A stretch of 64,000 bases of DNA from Acidobacteriota bacterium (GCA_013289765.1 JABCZI010000003.1:62001-126000); one strand, 5' to 3'. Shown: positions 18,270 to 27,821, numbered from the stretch's first letter. The notes: generated by a model not told the origin, from the sequence alone. Numbers and translations are program-made.

Positions 18270-19337
18270 TCATTTGGCGTCTGAAACAACCCCCTGGGTC
18301 CCCGCATAGTACCCGCTCTTGGTTCGCACGACCAGTTTGTTGTGGCCTTTCACTTTGGCTTCGACTCGGATCTGCCGGAAGCCGCCGCTCGATCTGGGAT
18401 TGGTCGGCTTATACCCGATGGTGTACTGGTTGCGAATGTCGTGCGCAACTTGCCGGCTAATTTCATCGACTTCGTCTAGGGTCTTCGGGAAAAAGGCGAG
18501 CCCGCCGGTGCGCTGCGTCATGATTTCCAGCGCTCGCTTGGCCCGCTTGGGATGCTCCTCGTCACCCAAAATACCGATCGCGTAGACCGAGGGCCCGTTC
18601 TCTTGCTGCAACTGCTTGACCGCCTGCTCTAAAGTTTCGCGGCTGGCGTTGTCTTCCCCATCGGTTACGATGAACAACACTTTCCGCTCCAGTCGGGCGT
18701 TTCTCTTGAGGTGTTCGGCGGACGCTACCGCGGCTTCGTAGAGGGCCGTGCCGCCCTTGGCATCAATTTTTTCCAGCGCTGCCTTCAATAGCAGCAGGTC
18801 GTTAGTGAAATCCTGGTCGAGATAATATTCATCGTTGAAATTGACGACGAAGATTTCGTCCTGCGGATTGCTGGCTCGCACCAGGTTGAGCGCGGCCTGG
18901 TTTACCTTGGCGCGCTTTTCACGCATCGAGCCGGAATTATCGATCAGAATTCCCATCGCTACCGGAATGTCTTCATGACGGAAAGAAATAATGGTCTGCG
19001 GCTTTCCGTCCTCGAATACCGTGAACGCAGATTTGTCCAAGTCGGTTATGATGTGCTGCTTATCGTCGACCACCGTGGCATGCAGAAGGACTTCATCCAC
19101 ATCCCTGCGAAGGACGTAAGTTCCGTCCTCGTTGGGAACTTGTTGCTGCCCCGCGGTTGGGGGAGATTGAGGAGCGGGGCTTGGCTGAGATTGCGTAGGC
19201 TGCGAAGGAGCCTGCTGAGCCTGGCCGAAAGGCTGCGTGAATACCGCGACAGCCATCCCAGCCCACAGCGCAGAGTTTAGAAGAAACGATAGGAGAGTTG
19301 CCTTATTCCTGGGGCGCGTAATAACCGGTCCTGGCAT
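18270..19337 (-). CDS. Secreted VWFA-domain protein (acidobacterial VWFA-related type), copy 1
   Basis: A hydrophobic N-terminal segment (about 17-40) and a Pro/Gln/Ser-rich linker precede a short beta domain (TVFEDGKPQTIISF) and a von Willebrand A domain. The MIDAS motif DxSxS is present as IDNSGSM, with a threonine in KGGTALYEA and the aspartate in VTDGEDN. The C-terminal VRTKSGYYAG is typical of this acidobacterial family. Function is unknown; protein binding on the cell surface is inferred. The gene start overlaps the end of the next VWFA gene (19303-20472) by about 35 bases, so the two are co-translated. GTG 19343 is an alternative start. Confidence 0.85.
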   Translation of the reverse strand: MPGPVITRPRNKATLLSFLLNSALWAGMAVAVFTQPFGQAQQAPSQPTQSQPSPAPQSPPTAGQQQVPNEDGTYVLRRDVDEVLLHATVVDDKQHIITDLDKSAFTVFEDGKPQTIISFRHEDIPVAMGILIDNSGSMREKRAKVNQAALNLVRASNPQDEIFVVNFNDEYYLDQDFTNDLLLLKAALEKIDAKGGTALYEAAVASAEHLKRNARLERKVLFIVTDGEDNASRETLEQAVKQLQQENGPSVYAIGILGDEEHPKRAKRALEIMTQRTGGLAFFPKTLDEVDEISRQVAHDIRNQYTIGYKPTNPRSSGGFRQIRVEAKVKGHNKLVVRTKSGYYAGTQGVVSDAK

Positions 19338-20472
19338 AAACACGGAGAGGCGGCAATCCTTTCGGCGGAAGTAACTTCACTTTGATCTTACGCCATTTGC
19401 CGTCGCGGACCACTTTGCTGGGACGATATCCCAACACATATTGGTTGCGCAGTTCGACTCCGATTTTAGTGGCTACGTCGGCCAGGTCGTTCGGATTCTC
19501 GACCGTAAAAGCGCGTCCACCGGTTAGTTCCGAGACTTCGCCCAACAGCGCCGGGCCCAGCCGTTCCTCTTCGGTAGGAAAATAATGATCGTAAATCCCG
19601 ATGGCATAAACCATTACGTCTGCTTCTTTTACCAGAGCTTTAATTTCTCCCTCGGTGTAACGGCTGTGGTTATCGCCTCCATCGGAAATAATAAGCAGCG
19701 CCTTCTTTGCATACTTGGCCTGCCTCATCTTGCTGACGCCCATGTAGATCGCATCCAGCAGGGCCGTTCGTTTTCGCGGCACCGTGAATACCAGCTTGCC
19801 TTGGATCTCGTCCACCGAACTGGTGAAATCATTCACCACCTCGGGGGCGTCGGAGAAGGTGATCATGAAAAACTCGTCCTGCGGATTGGCGGTCTTGAAA
19901 AACTCGACCACCGCATCCTTGGCGCGGTCCATCTTGCTGCTCATGCTGCCGCTGGAATCGAAGATTACTCCCAGGGAAACGGGGGCGTCCTCACTTGAAA
20001 AAGATTTAATTTCTTCCTTCGAGCTGCCTTCAAATAGTTGGAAGTTTTCCTTGTCGAGCCCTGTCACCAGGCGGTTCAAGGGATCGGTGATCGTTACTGG
20101 TACAAGCACTAGATCGACCGCGACTTTCAAAGGTCGTACGCGCGCATCCAGCGTTGGGGAGACCAGGCTTTGCTTCGCAACCTGTTCTGTTTCTGCCTTC
20201 GACTTTTCGACCTCGCGCGGCGGGATATGGACATCATTGACCGTCGTCTGCGCCAAAGCAGTCGACGGAAAACCGAACCCTGCGTAGAGCCCAGGCAGCA
20301 CAATGACCACGATAGGCACTATTTTGCGCAACCGTACAGCCAGTGGGTTCCAGGGTCGAACCGGGCGGGACTTCCGAACGATTTCCCGAAGCATTTCCCG
20401 AACTATTTCCCGAACTATTTCCCGAACCAGGGCCTTGGGGCGAGTTGGCCGGCGCCCATCCAGGAGGGCCAT
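19303..20472 (-). CDS. Secreted VWFA-domain protein, copy 2, with in-frame repeat at the N-terminus
   Basis: ATG 20472 follows AGGTG by five bases and is preferred over GTG 20502. The cytosolic N-terminus holds a charged repeat (VREIVREIVREMLREIVR) coded by a 12-base tandem repeat, then a membrane span or signal segment (IVPIVVIVLPGLYAGFGF) ending near TALAQ. A beta domain (NFQLFEGSSKEEIKSFSS) and the A domain follow, with MIDAS FDSSGSM, KRTALLDAI and ISDGGDN. It ends in VYARTGYYAP, as in its neighbour. First gene of the pair; copy 1 overlaps its end. Function unknown. Confidence 0.85.
   Translation of the reverse strand: MALLDGRRPTRPKALVREIVREIVREMLREIVRKSRPVRPWNPLAVRLRKIVPIVVIVLPGLYAGFGFPSTALAQTTVNDVHIPPREVEKSKAETEQVAKQSLVSPTLDARVRPLKVAVDLVLVPVTITDPLNRLVTGLDKENFQLFEGSSKEEIKSFSSEDAPVSLGVIFDSSGSMSSKMDRAKDAVVEFFKTANPQDEFFMITFSDAPEVVNDFTSSVDEIQGKLVFTVPRKRTALLDAIYMGVSKMRQAKYAKKALLIISDGGDNHSRYTEGEIKALVKEADVMVYAIGIYDHYFPTEEERLGPALLGEVSELTGGRAFTVENPNDLADVATKIGVELRNQYVLGYRPSKVVRDGKWRKIKVKLLPPKGLPPLRVYARTGYYAPQE
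20371..20430. repeat. Five 12-base tandem repeats inside a VWFA gene
   Basis: Five consecutive units of the form TTCCCGAACTAT (plus strand) lie at 20371-20430; two central units are identical and the outer ones differ by one to three bases. They encode repeated R-E-I-V/M-L on the minus strand, just before the membrane segment of the VWFA protein. Unit length is a multiple of three, so copy-number change would keep the frame. Confidence 0.85.
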
Positions 20473-20645
20473 AAGCACCTCGACTGGCCGCGATATTACC
20501 ACGACTTGTTCGAAGTGGATGCTATTTCTTTGTCAAATGTTGCAGACAATTCGGAAATGGGAGCGCAAATTATAGATTTTTCGTTCATGCGAGTTAGAGC
20601 CGAACCCGATGACTTCAAGCCATGTTGTTACAATCGAAGCTCCTC

Positions 20646-21962
20646 ATGGCAGACATTCATCCTTTTCGCGCGTTTCGTTATGATCCTCAACAGGTTTCCC
20701 TTTCCCAAGTGGTAACCCAACCTTACGACAAGATCAATCCAGCCCGGCAGGAGCAGTACTATGCCGCAAGTCCGCATAATCTGGTTCGCATAATCCTGGG
20801 CCGTCGCGAGGAAAAAGACGATAGTCGCGAGAACGTCTATTCTCGCGCCGCATCTTACTTTCGTGGATGGCGAGAGCAAGGCATTCTTCGCCAGGATGCG
20901 TTGCCCTCAATCTATGCTTATTCACAGCGCTTCGCGCCTCCCGGGTCCGCCAGCGAACTGGAACGGCTTGGATTCATCGCCCTGGGGCGTATAGAAGACT
21001 ATTCCGACGGCGTGGTCTACCGCCACGAACAAACCCTGGCGAAACCGAAAGCCGACCGGCTTGATCTTCTCCGGGCCACGCGAGGCCACTTCGGCCAGCT
21101 TTTCATGCTCTATGAAGACTCGGGCCAGATCGATTCGCTGCTCGCCAATCCCGCCGATCCAGTGATTTCGGTTAAGGATGAATACGGTGTTCTTCACCGT
21201 GTGTGGCAAGTCTCCGACCAGGATGTGATTCATGCGGTGCAATCGGCGATGAGCGACAAGAAGCTGATCATCGCCGACGGTCATCACCGCTACGAAACCG
21301 CATTGACGTACCGCAACGAACGCCGCGCCGCCGACTCCTCTGCAGCCCCGCCGCCCGGCACAGCGCCTTACGAATTTGCCATGATGACTTTCGTCAACAT
21401 GAACAGCCCTGCTCTGCTGATCCTGCCGACACATCGCATCGTGCACGGACTGGAATCTTTTTCCGAAGAAGAATTCCGCAACGCGGCCCGGGCGTTTTTT
21501 GACGTGGAAGATGTGGATCCGTCTCTTGACGGCCCTCGCGCGACTGCCATTCTCCGCGAGTGTGGACGTGCCGGAGCATCGATTCTCGCCGTCACCGCGA
21601 ACCGGGCATTTCTTTTGCACCATCCCAACCCCAACTCCACGGCGCCGGTTTTCGCGGGATTATCCATGCGCCAGCAGGGGCTTGACGTAGTGCAATTGCA
21701 CAAATGTTTGCTGGAAAGAGTGCTGAACCTGTCAGAAGAATCCATTCGCAACCAACAGAATCTTTCCTACGTCCGCGACGCTTCGGAAGCGTTATCTCAG
21801 GTGCGCGGCCCCAACTCACGCGCCAACATCGCTTTCCTGATGAATCCCTGCCGCATGTCGCAGGTGCGAGATATCGCCTTCGCTGGCGAAGTCATGCCTC
21901 AAAAATCGACTGACTTCTATCCTAAGCTTCTCAGCGGGCTAACCATCTATGCGCTTGACTAG
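20646..21962 (+). CDS. DUF1015 family protein
   Basis: ATG 20646 gives the usual start MADIHPFRAFRYDP; the open frame extends eight codons further. The family pattern is clear: VTQPYDKINPARQEQYYAAS, YAYSQRF, LGRIEDYSDGVVYRHEQTL, the IIADGHHRYETAL block, FAMMTFVNMNSPALLILPTHR and near the end NIAFLMNPCRMSQVRDIAFAGEVMPQKSTDFYPKL. DUF1015 proteins are widespread in bacteria and archaea, and no biochemical role is firmly known; some occur near serine or phosphate metabolism genes. Here it is followed closely by an amidase gene, without obvious functional link. Confidence 0.9.
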   Translation: MADIHPFRAFRYDPQQVSLSQVVTQPYDKINPARQEQYYAASPHNLVRIILGRREEKDDSRENVYSRAASYFRGWREQGILRQDALPSIYAYSQRFAPPGSASELERLGFIALGRIEDYSDGVVYRHEQTLAKPKADRLDLLRATRGHFGQLFMLYEDSGQIDSLLANPADPVISVKDEYGVLHRVWQVSDQDVIHAVQSAMSDKKLIIADGHHRYETALTYRNERRAADSSAAPPPGTAPYEFAMMTFVNMNSPALLILPTHRIVHGLESFSEEEFRNAARAFFDVEDVDPSLDGPRATAILRECGRAGASILAVTANRAFLLHHPNPNSTAPVFAGLSMRQQGLDVVQLHKCLLERVLNLSEESIRNQQNLSYVRDASEALSQVRGPNSRANIAFLMNPCRMSQVRDIAFAGEVMPQKSTDFYPKLLSGLTIYALD

Positions 21963-23502
21963 AAGAAACCGGATGGGTGGAATAAGGATCGTCTTCAGCA
22001 AGAGAGGGACTTTCATTCCTGGCTCCGGGAGCCAAACAAAAAGAGAACGCATTCTGCCGCGTTTAATGTCGCTGCTCGCTCTTTGCATCGTGCTGTGCTT
22101 TGCCGCCTTTGTATTTTCCGCCGCTCCCGAGAAACATCTCGCTGTTTATTCCACCGTGGCTAATTATTCATTACCAATCGTGCAACGGCAGGGACAAGAC
22201 TACATCGGCCTGCTCGAACTGCTCGATCCTCTCGGCACCGTCAGCGCAAAATCCGACCCTCCCCACTGGCGCCTGCATTACAACAACGTGCTCGGGGAAT
22301 TCATCGTTGGCAAGAGCCGCGCTCGGGTGCAAGGGCGCGATGCCGATCTGTCGGGAACCTTCCTCATGGAAAACGGCCGAGGCCTCATTCCCCTCGCCTC
22401 CCTTAATTCCCTGTTACCGCGTTTTATCGGAGGTCCGGCAACCCTACACGAGGAGTCTAACCGGCTTTTCATCGGTAACATCGCCACTCACTTCACGGCC
22501 TCGGTCGCTCCGAACGACCCTTCGCGCCTGGTGTTTCATTTCACCGCACCGGTCAATCCTTCGATCGCCAGCGAGCCCGGCAACCTGCGCCTCACGTTCC
22601 GGCGCGAACCGCTCACTGCGCCCGCGTCTCCCATGCTCACGTTCAACAGCAAAACGATTCCGTCCGCTGATTACTCGGAGAACAACGGAGCTGCGGAAAT
22701 TAGCGTGACCACGAACACTCCTCTTCTCGCCACGTTTAGCTCGGACGGACGCACGATCACTCTTGCTCCAGCAAAATCACCGCCCGCCGTGGCGGGAACT
22801 GGCGCAACTGCCGCTCCCAGCTCTACTACGACCGGTGCGTCCACTGCCACAGCGGCAAATCCGGTAGCCGCACCGCCGCCGCCAGTTACCGTTTCCAGTT
22901 CCGTTCCCCGCCGTTACTTCGCTATCGTGGATGCGAGCCACGGAGGCAACGATCGCGGCGAAGCTCTCAGTTCAACGCTGGCGGAGAAAGATATTACTGT
23001 AGCCTTCGCCCGCCGCCTGCGTCAGGAACTCGAAAGCCGCGGCATCACTACTCTTGTCTTGCGCGATTCGGACGCGAACCTTTCTTTGGATGATCGCGCC
23101 TATTTCGCCAATACCACTCACGCCGCCATATACATTGCATTGCACGCCGCGTCGAACGGCCACGGCGTGCGGATCTACACTGCGCTTATTCCGTACACTG
23201 GCGAGGAAGACCGTGGCCCCTTCCGCTCCTGGACAACGGCACAGTCGTCCTCCATTCCTCTCAGTCGAGCCACTGCGTCGAGCGTAGCGGCTGAACTGCG
23301 AAAGCTGCAGGTCGTCGTGCGTAATCTCACCGCGCCGATTCGTCCTTTGAATAACATCACCACGGCAGCCATCGCAGTGGAAGTTGCGCCGCCCGCCACT
23401 GACCTTTCAATGTTGACCGCACCCGACTACCAGCAACTCATTGCGGGCGCTGTAGCCAATGGAGTTGTCGCTATCCGTGCCCAACTGGGAGCCGCTCCAT
23501 GA
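21949..23502 (+). CDS. N-acetylmuramoyl-L-alanine amidase (Amidase_3)
   Basis: Zinc hydrolase that cleaves the amide bond between MurNAc and the stem peptide. A signal segment (LMSLLALCIVLCFAAFVFSA) leads to an N-terminal beta-rich region resembling a copper-amine-oxidase-like stalk domain, then a Ser/Thr/Ala/Pro-rich linker. The catalytic domain from about residue 320 has the ligands VDASHGG (H), AEKDITVAFA (E) and IALHAAS (H), and the catalytic VEVAP glutamate. The last is embedded in AAIAVEVAPPATDLS. Possible starts are ATG 21949 (overlaps DUF1015), 21973 and 22066. It overlaps gerM-like gene by four bases. Confidence 0.85.
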   Translation: MRLTRRNRMGGIRIVFSKRGTFIPGSGSQTKRERILPRLMSLLALCIVLCFAAFVFSAAPEKHLAVYSTVANYSLPIVQRQGQDYIGLLELLDPLGTVSAKSDPPHWRLHYNNVLGEFIVGKSRARVQGRDADLSGTFLMENGRGLIPLASLNSLLPRFIGGPATLHEESNRLFIGNIATHFTASVAPNDPSRLVFHFTAPVNPSIASEPGNLRLTFRREPLTAPASPMLTFNSKTIPSADYSENNGAAEISVTTNTPLLATFSSDGRTITLAPAKSPPAVAGTGATAAPSSTTTGASTATAANPVAAPPPPVTVSSSVPRRYFAIVDASHGGNDRGEALSSTLAEKDITVAFARRLRQELESRGITTLVLRDSDANLSLDDRAYFANTTHAAIYIALHAASNGHGVRIYTALIPYTGEEDRGPFRSWTTAQSSSIPLSRATASSVAAELRKLQVVVRNLTAPIRPLNNITTAAIAVEVAPPATDLSMLTAPDYQQLIAGAVANGVVAIRAQLGAAP

Positions 23503-24098
23503 TTCCTCGCCATCTCTACATCGCTCTCTCTATAATGCTGGTTGCTGTTTTGAGCATGGGACTCTACGCCTGGCACATGCGCGGTCGTGCCGCCGCGGTT
23601 CCGGTTGCCTCTACCGATACGCGTCCCGTCGAACCTCCGGTCTCTGGACCGACTGAACGCGTCACGTTGTTTGTCGCCTACGATGACATCGGAGTCCTGC
23701 GCGCACAATCTGCTCAGACCCCGTTGCCGTCGGTTCGGCAGCAGCGCGCCGAAGAATTGCTCAAAGCGCTGTTCGCCCTATATCTTGCAAAGTCCTCGCC
23801 CCACCCGCTTCCTCCCGGCTCCGACGTTCGCAGCGTTTACCTGGTCGATCCTGGCCTCGCCGTCATCGACGTCAACGCCGCGTTCGCCGACGGCCACCGT
23901 TCCGGTGTGCTCTCGGAAGAACTCACGGTAGCGTCACTGGTCCAGACACTCTCCGCAAACATTCCCGGCATTCTTAAAGTGAAGATTCTTGTGGAAGGAA
24001 AGCAGCGCGAGACATTAGCCGGCCATGCGGATTTATCCAATTTTTTCGACGTAGCCGCCATCAACCAGTTAACCACGCAACTGCAGTCGACACAGTGA
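23499..24098 (+). CDS. GerMN-domain envelope protein
   Basis: A single N-terminal membrane segment (LYIALSIMLVAVLSMGLYAW) precedes a GerMN domain from about residue 52: VTLFVAYDDIGVLRAQ, RAEELLKALF, SVYLVDPGLAVIDVNAAFADGH and LVQTLSANIPGILKVKILVEGK. GerM-like proteins are associated with peptidoglycan or spore-coat functions in Firmicutes; in non-spore formers the domain often accompanies amidases. Its ATGA overlap with the amidase gene indicates translational coupling and supports a shared role in cell-wall remodelling. Confidence 0.85.
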   Translation: MIPRHLYIALSIMLVAVLSMGLYAWHMRGRAAAVPVASTDTRPVEPPVSGPTERVTLFVAYDDIGVLRAQSAQTPLPSVRQQRAEELLKALFALYLAKSSPHPLPPGSDVRSVYLVDPGLAVIDVNAAFADGHRSGVLSEELTVASLVQTLSANIPGILKVKILVEGKQRETLAGHADLSNFFDVAAINQLTTQLQSTQ

Positions 24099-24128
24099 AC
24101 CTGGCCGCACGGCGAGTGAGAAACAATT

Positions 24129-24156
24129 TTGCAGGTCCGATCTTGCAGGTCCGATC
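24129..24156. repeat. Exact 14-base tandem duplication
   Basis: TTGCAGGTCCGATC occurs twice back to back at 24129-24142 and 24143-24156, between the convergent GerMN and EmrB-type genes. The second copy runs into the stop codon of the exporter gene. It looks like a simple recent duplication; no terminator hairpin was recognised here. Confidence 0.85.
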
Positions 24157-25747
24157 AGTGTGCCGCGCCCGCCGGACCTTTCCTTACTGCTTTCTTTAGC
24201 GTGAATACAATCGGCACACAGGCAAAGCAAGCCAGCGCCATGTAACGGAAGTCGTCAACGTAGGACCACAAGCGCGCCTGTGCGTCCAGGGCCTGATTGA
24301 GGAGGCCGTAGCTGCGTTGGACCGCAGTTGTCGGGGATGCGCCTTGGGCGCCGAGGTAGTGTTGTATTCCCTGCATTGCGCCCTGCACGCTGAGCCGGGC
24401 CGCACTCAGCGATCCCGACAGTTCAGTGCGATGTACTTGTGCGTGACGCGTGACGATGGTGTTCACCACAGAGATTCCGATGCTGCCGCCGATGTTGCGG
24501 AACAGGTTGTACAATCCGCTGGCGTTGCCGATTTCTTCGTTCTTGAGGAAGGCCATGGCGGTGGTTGAGAGCGGGACGAATACGCAGCCTGAACCGAATC
24601 CGCTGATCAAGATAGCCCACAGGAAACTCCATTGCCCAATGGAGAGATTGACCTCGCCGAACCAGAGGCTGGCCGCGCCAAACAGCGCGAAGCCGAACGC
24701 GATCAGGTAGCGATTGTCCATTTTGGCCGTGAGGTATCCGATCGCCGGCATCGCGCAGATTGCTCCGATGCCGCGAGGACTCACGGCCCATCCAGCGGCG
24801 AAAGCGGTATAGCCCATCAACTCTTGATAGAACAATGGAAGCAAAGTGATGAGGCCGTAGATGCCGGCGCCGAACAGGCCGATCAGCAGACATCCGATGG
24901 TGAAATTGCGGTGCCGAAAGATTTTCAAATCCACCAGGGGCTGCTTGTGCCGCAACTCCCGAACGATAAATGCCACGAAGCTTATAACCAGAATTGTGGT
25001 GGCCCAACGGATCCATGTGGCGCCGAACCAGTCATCTTCCTGACCTTTATCGAGGATGATCTGCAGGCAGCCGAGCCACACTCCGAGCAAGCCGAGACCG
25101 ATGCCATCGAACTTTCCTGGGCGGGCCGTTTTGATATAAGGGGGGTCTTCCACATAGCGCGAGATCATAAAGATGGCGAAGACGCCGATGGGAATGTTGA
25201 TATAAAACGCCCAGCGCCAGGAATAGGTATCGGTGAGCCAACCGCCTAGAGTGGGACCGAGTACCGGCGCGACCACTACTCCGAGCGCGAAGACCGCCAT
25301 AGCCATCCCCCGCTTTTGCGGAGGAAAGCTTTCCAGCAGAATTGCCTGCGAAAGCGGTTGAAGAGCGCCGCCGCCCGCACCTTGTACGGCTCGCGCAATC
25401 AGAATAAGGGCGAGACCGGTGGCTGCGCCGCAAGCGAATGAAGAAACCGTGAAGATGATGATGCAAGTGATGAGAAAGCGCTTTCTTCCAAAACGGAGAG
25501 CGAACCATCCACTCGCCGGCAAGATCACGGCATTCGCCACCAGATAACTGGTCAGCACCCACGTAGCTTCGTCGTTCGTAGCGGAGAGGCTGCCCGCGAT
25601 ATACGGCAATGCCACGGCCGCGATAGAAGTGTCCAGCACTTCCATGAACGTCGCGAGCATGACCGCAATTGCGATCAGCCAGGGATTGGGAACCGGGCGG
25701 GGTGGAGCGGACTGAGCCGAATTTGGTTGCGAAGGCGCGGCAGCCAT
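24155..25747 (-). CDS. DHA2-family (EmrB/QacA-type) MFS exporter, 14 spans
   Basis: Proton-driven multidrug exporter of the inner membrane. Typical motifs are FMEVLDTSIAAVALPYIAGS in the first span, WVLTSYLVANAVILPASGWF, the motif A loop LRFGRKRF, and motif C near FALGVVVAPVLGPTLGGWLTD. Fourteen hydrophobic segments fit 530 residues. EmrB proteins usually work with a periplasmic adaptor EmrA, but no adaptor gene is adjacent in this window. The start ATG 25747 lacks a strong ribosome site. Confidence 0.92.
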   Translation of the reverse strand: MAAAPSQPNSAQSAPPRPVPNPWLIAIAVMLATFMEVLDTSIAAVALPYIAGSLSATNDEATWVLTSYLVANAVILPASGWFALRFGRKRFLITCIIIFTVSSFACGAATGLALILIARAVQGAGGGALQPLSQAILLESFPPQKRGMAMAVFALGVVVAPVLGPTLGGWLTDTYSWRWAFYINIPIGVFAIFMISRYVEDPPYIKTARPGKFDGIGLGLLGVWLGCLQIILDKGQEDDWFGATWIRWATTILVISFVAFIVRELRHKQPLVDLKIFRHRNFTIGCLLIGLFGAGIYGLITLLPLFYQELMGYTAFAAGWAVSPRGIGAICAMPAIGYLTAKMDNRYLIAFGFALFGAASLWFGEVNLSIGQWSFLWAILISGFGSGCVFVPLSTTAMAFLKNEEIGNASGLYNLFRNIGGSIGISVVNTIVTRHAQVHRTELSGSLSAARLSVQGAMQGIQHYLGAQGASPTTAVQRSYGLLNQALDAQARLWSYVDDFRYMALACFACVPIVFTLKKAVRKGPAGAAH

Positions 25748-25935
25748 TCTCGTTCCGTGAACAGCAAGTTCAGACGCACCGTAGGACGGCGGGCTATTAC
25801 AGATGCTGCGCAGACCGAACAGGTTTCACAGAATCGATATTGATTGTCTTGAATGAGCAGCTTGCGACCGATTGACTTGACCTCATTTCACAAAAGGAGT
25901 TAATTGAGACGAACGATAAAAGACAAGAGATAGAT

Positions 25936-26271
25936 ATGACCGAACAGCTAGCCGATAAAAAATGTGTGCCGTGCCGTGGCGGAGTTCCTCCGCTAAAGGG
26001 TAAGGAACTCGATGCGCTGCACGAGAGTGTTCCGAAGTGGAGTGTGGTCGATCAGCATCACCTCACTCGCGCCTATACCTTACCTGACTTCAAGCAGGCG
26101 CTCGATTTTGTGAATCGTGTGGGAGCGGTGGCTGAGGAGCAAGGGCACCATCCAGATATTTTGTTGAAGTGGGGTAAGGTCGAGATCACCATGTGGACGC
26201 ACAAGATCAATGGGCTGACCGAGAGCGATTTTATTATGGCCGCGAAGATTGATCGTCTGGAGCAGGCGTAG
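25936..26271 (+). CDS. Pterin-4a-carbinolamine dehydratase
   Basis: Recycles 4a-hydroxytetrahydropterin formed by aromatic amino acid hydroxylases. The family core is present: LTRAYTLPDFKQALDFVNRV, then AEEQGHHPDILLKWGKVEI with the catalytic histidine pair, and TMWTHKINGLTESDFIMAAKID. Length 111 is typical. An N-terminal KKCVPCRGG stretch is common in bacterial members. No phenylalanine hydroxylase gene is in the window, so the physiological partner is unseen. Confidence 0.95.
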   Translation: MTEQLADKKCVPCRGGVPPLKGKELDALHESVPKWSVVDQHHLTRAYTLPDFKQALDFVNRVGAVAEEQGHHPDILLKWGKVEITMWTHKINGLTESDFIMAAKIDRLEQA

Positions 26272-26278
26272 AGCGACG

Positions 26279-26298
26279 GCCGGCTTCCGGGAGCCGGC
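26279..26298. terminator. Hairpin between convergent genes
   Basis: GCCGGCT, a six-base loop and AGCCGGC form a perfect 7-bp stem between the pterin dehydratase stop (26271) and the MFS gene stop (26305). There is only a short pyrimidine run (TTCTCGTT) on the plus side, so it is a weak intrinsic-terminator candidate that could serve both directions. Confidence 0.4.
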
Positions 26299-26304
26299 TT
26301 CTCG

Positions 26305-27624
26305 TTATTCGCCAGAGACCGGAAGCCGGACGCCCTGCTTGCCTTCACGCATTGCCAGCGACCATAGCGCCGCAGGAATCAGCATCGCCAATCCTGTCCC
26401 GGTCGCGACGGCGCGGGCGCTGATACCCGCATCGAGAAGTCGCCCACAGAGGAAAGCGCCAGCAGCGATGGTAAGCATCGAGAATCCCAGGTCGGCGGAA
26501 AAGACGCGGCCGCGAAAGCGATCTTCGGTATGAAGTTGCAACAGAGTTGTAGAGAAGACCCAAACGGTTGAGCCGCCCATGTGCGCGAGCATGGCGCACG
26601 CGCTGGCCATCCATACCGTGCGGCTGAAACCAAGTGTCCCGTATCCCACTGCAGTGATCAGGTAGCCAAAGAGGATTCCGAGTTGCAACCGCCGGTCGCT
26701 GCGTCCCGCCCAACGAGCGGAGATCAGCGGACCCACCAGCGCTCCCAGGCCGCGTCCGCCCAGCAGTATGCTCATGCCGAGCATTGCGCCGCGCGCGGCA
26801 TCAACATTGCGCCAGTGCACCGCAAACTCACGTGCACCGAGGACGGTAAAGATGACCCAGCTTGGGCCGATCATGAGTTCGCCGGCTTTGGCAAAGACCG
26901 CTGGAAGCAGCGTGCGATGATTGCGCACGTAACGAATGCCTTCCACCACGGGAGAGAAATCGACCAAATCACGCGGACGCAACGGAGCTGCGGATTCGGC
27001 GTGCGGCTCTGCGAAGCGCATCCTCGCAATAAGAAAAGCCGAGACTAAGAATGACAATCCATTGAGAGCAAAAACGGCGTCGCGTCCGAAGAACGCTGCC
27101 ACCACTCCGCCAACCGACGCGCCAATCAACAGATTCACCGACCACGTAGCCGAAGAAAGCGTGTTGGCGATGAGCACTTCTCCTTTAGCAGCAATATTGG
27201 GGATTACCGAACTGCGGGCCGGTTCGAAGAACGCCGCCATTGTCGTCTCGGCCAGCAGCAAGGGATAGACAAGCCAGACGGTCGAGCGGGAACGAACCAA
27301 CAGCATGGCCAACACCACTACGACCCGGACCAGGTCGGCGGCGATCATCACATTCTTGCGCCGCAAGCGGTCATTCACCACGCCCGCCAGCGGACCCACG
27401 AAGGTCTGCGGCAACACTTGCAGCACTAGCGCAAGCGCGACCGAGCTCGCGTGTCCGGTCAACTGCAGGAGAAGCGTATAGATCGAAAGCGTGTAGAACC
27501 AGTCGCCAATCTCGCTGACAATTTGCGCCATCCAGAGGTGGCGGAAATTGCGGTTGCCGCTCACCAATCGCCAATAGGACGAGAGCGAGATGGAGGGAAG
27601 ACTGTGCTCGGGTTGCGGTTCCAT
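26305..27624 (-). CDS. MFS transporter (MFS_3/enterobactin-exporter-like)
   Basis: Twelve-span major facilitator of the type that includes EntS and macrolide exporters. Family-like segments are NFRHLWMAQIVSEIGDWFYT at the first span, LPQTFVGPLAGVVNDRLRRKNV (motif A region), FFEPARSSVIPNIA and, in the second half, RFRGRVFSADLGF. ATG 27624 is chosen; GTG 27639 adds five residues. Substrate cannot be inferred. No siderophore or antibiotic genes are nearby. Confidence 0.87.
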   Translation of the reverse strand: MEPQPEHSLPSISLSSYWRLVSGNRNFRHLWMAQIVSEIGDWFYTLSIYTLLLQLTGHASSVALALVLQVLPQTFVGPLAGVVNDRLRRKNVMIAADLVRVVVVLAMLLVRSRSTVWLVYPLLLAETTMAAFFEPARSSVIPNIAAKGEVLIANTLSSATWSVNLLIGASVGGVVAAFFGRDAVFALNGLSFLVSAFLIARMRFAEPHAESAAPLRPRDLVDFSPVVEGIRYVRNHRTLLPAVFAKAGELMIGPSWVIFTVLGAREFAVHWRNVDAARGAMLGMSILLGGRGLGALVGPLISARWAGRSDRRLQLGILFGYLITAVGYGTLGFSRTVWMASACAMLAHMGGSTVWVFSTTLLQLHTEDRFRGRVFSADLGFSMLTIAAGAFLCGRLLDAGISARAVATGTGLAMLIPAALWSLAMREGKQGVRLPVSGE

Positions 27625-27821
27625 GGGATCGACGTGCACCGACGGAACTACAATAACAGCCGCAAATATTCGGTCCGCAAACCTTGGAACCTGCGTAGCA
27701 AGAAATCCCCGGCATCGTATGCATGTTCAGGCAAAAGGAACGGAACTGCAGAAGTTTTCACCTATTGAGCATGGACGCCTAAACCTTAAGACTTCGATCG
27801 ACAGCAAGTCTTTCTATCTCA

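Noticed and set aside
20371-20430. CRISPR-like repeat array
   Set aside because: The 12-base units are directly adjacent without spacers and lie in a coding frame, so it is a tandem repeat.
20922-21623. 233-codon minus-strand frame inside the DUF1015 gene
   Set aside because: Lies wholly antisense to a clear conserved protein; composition is typical of a shadow frame in GC-rich DNA.
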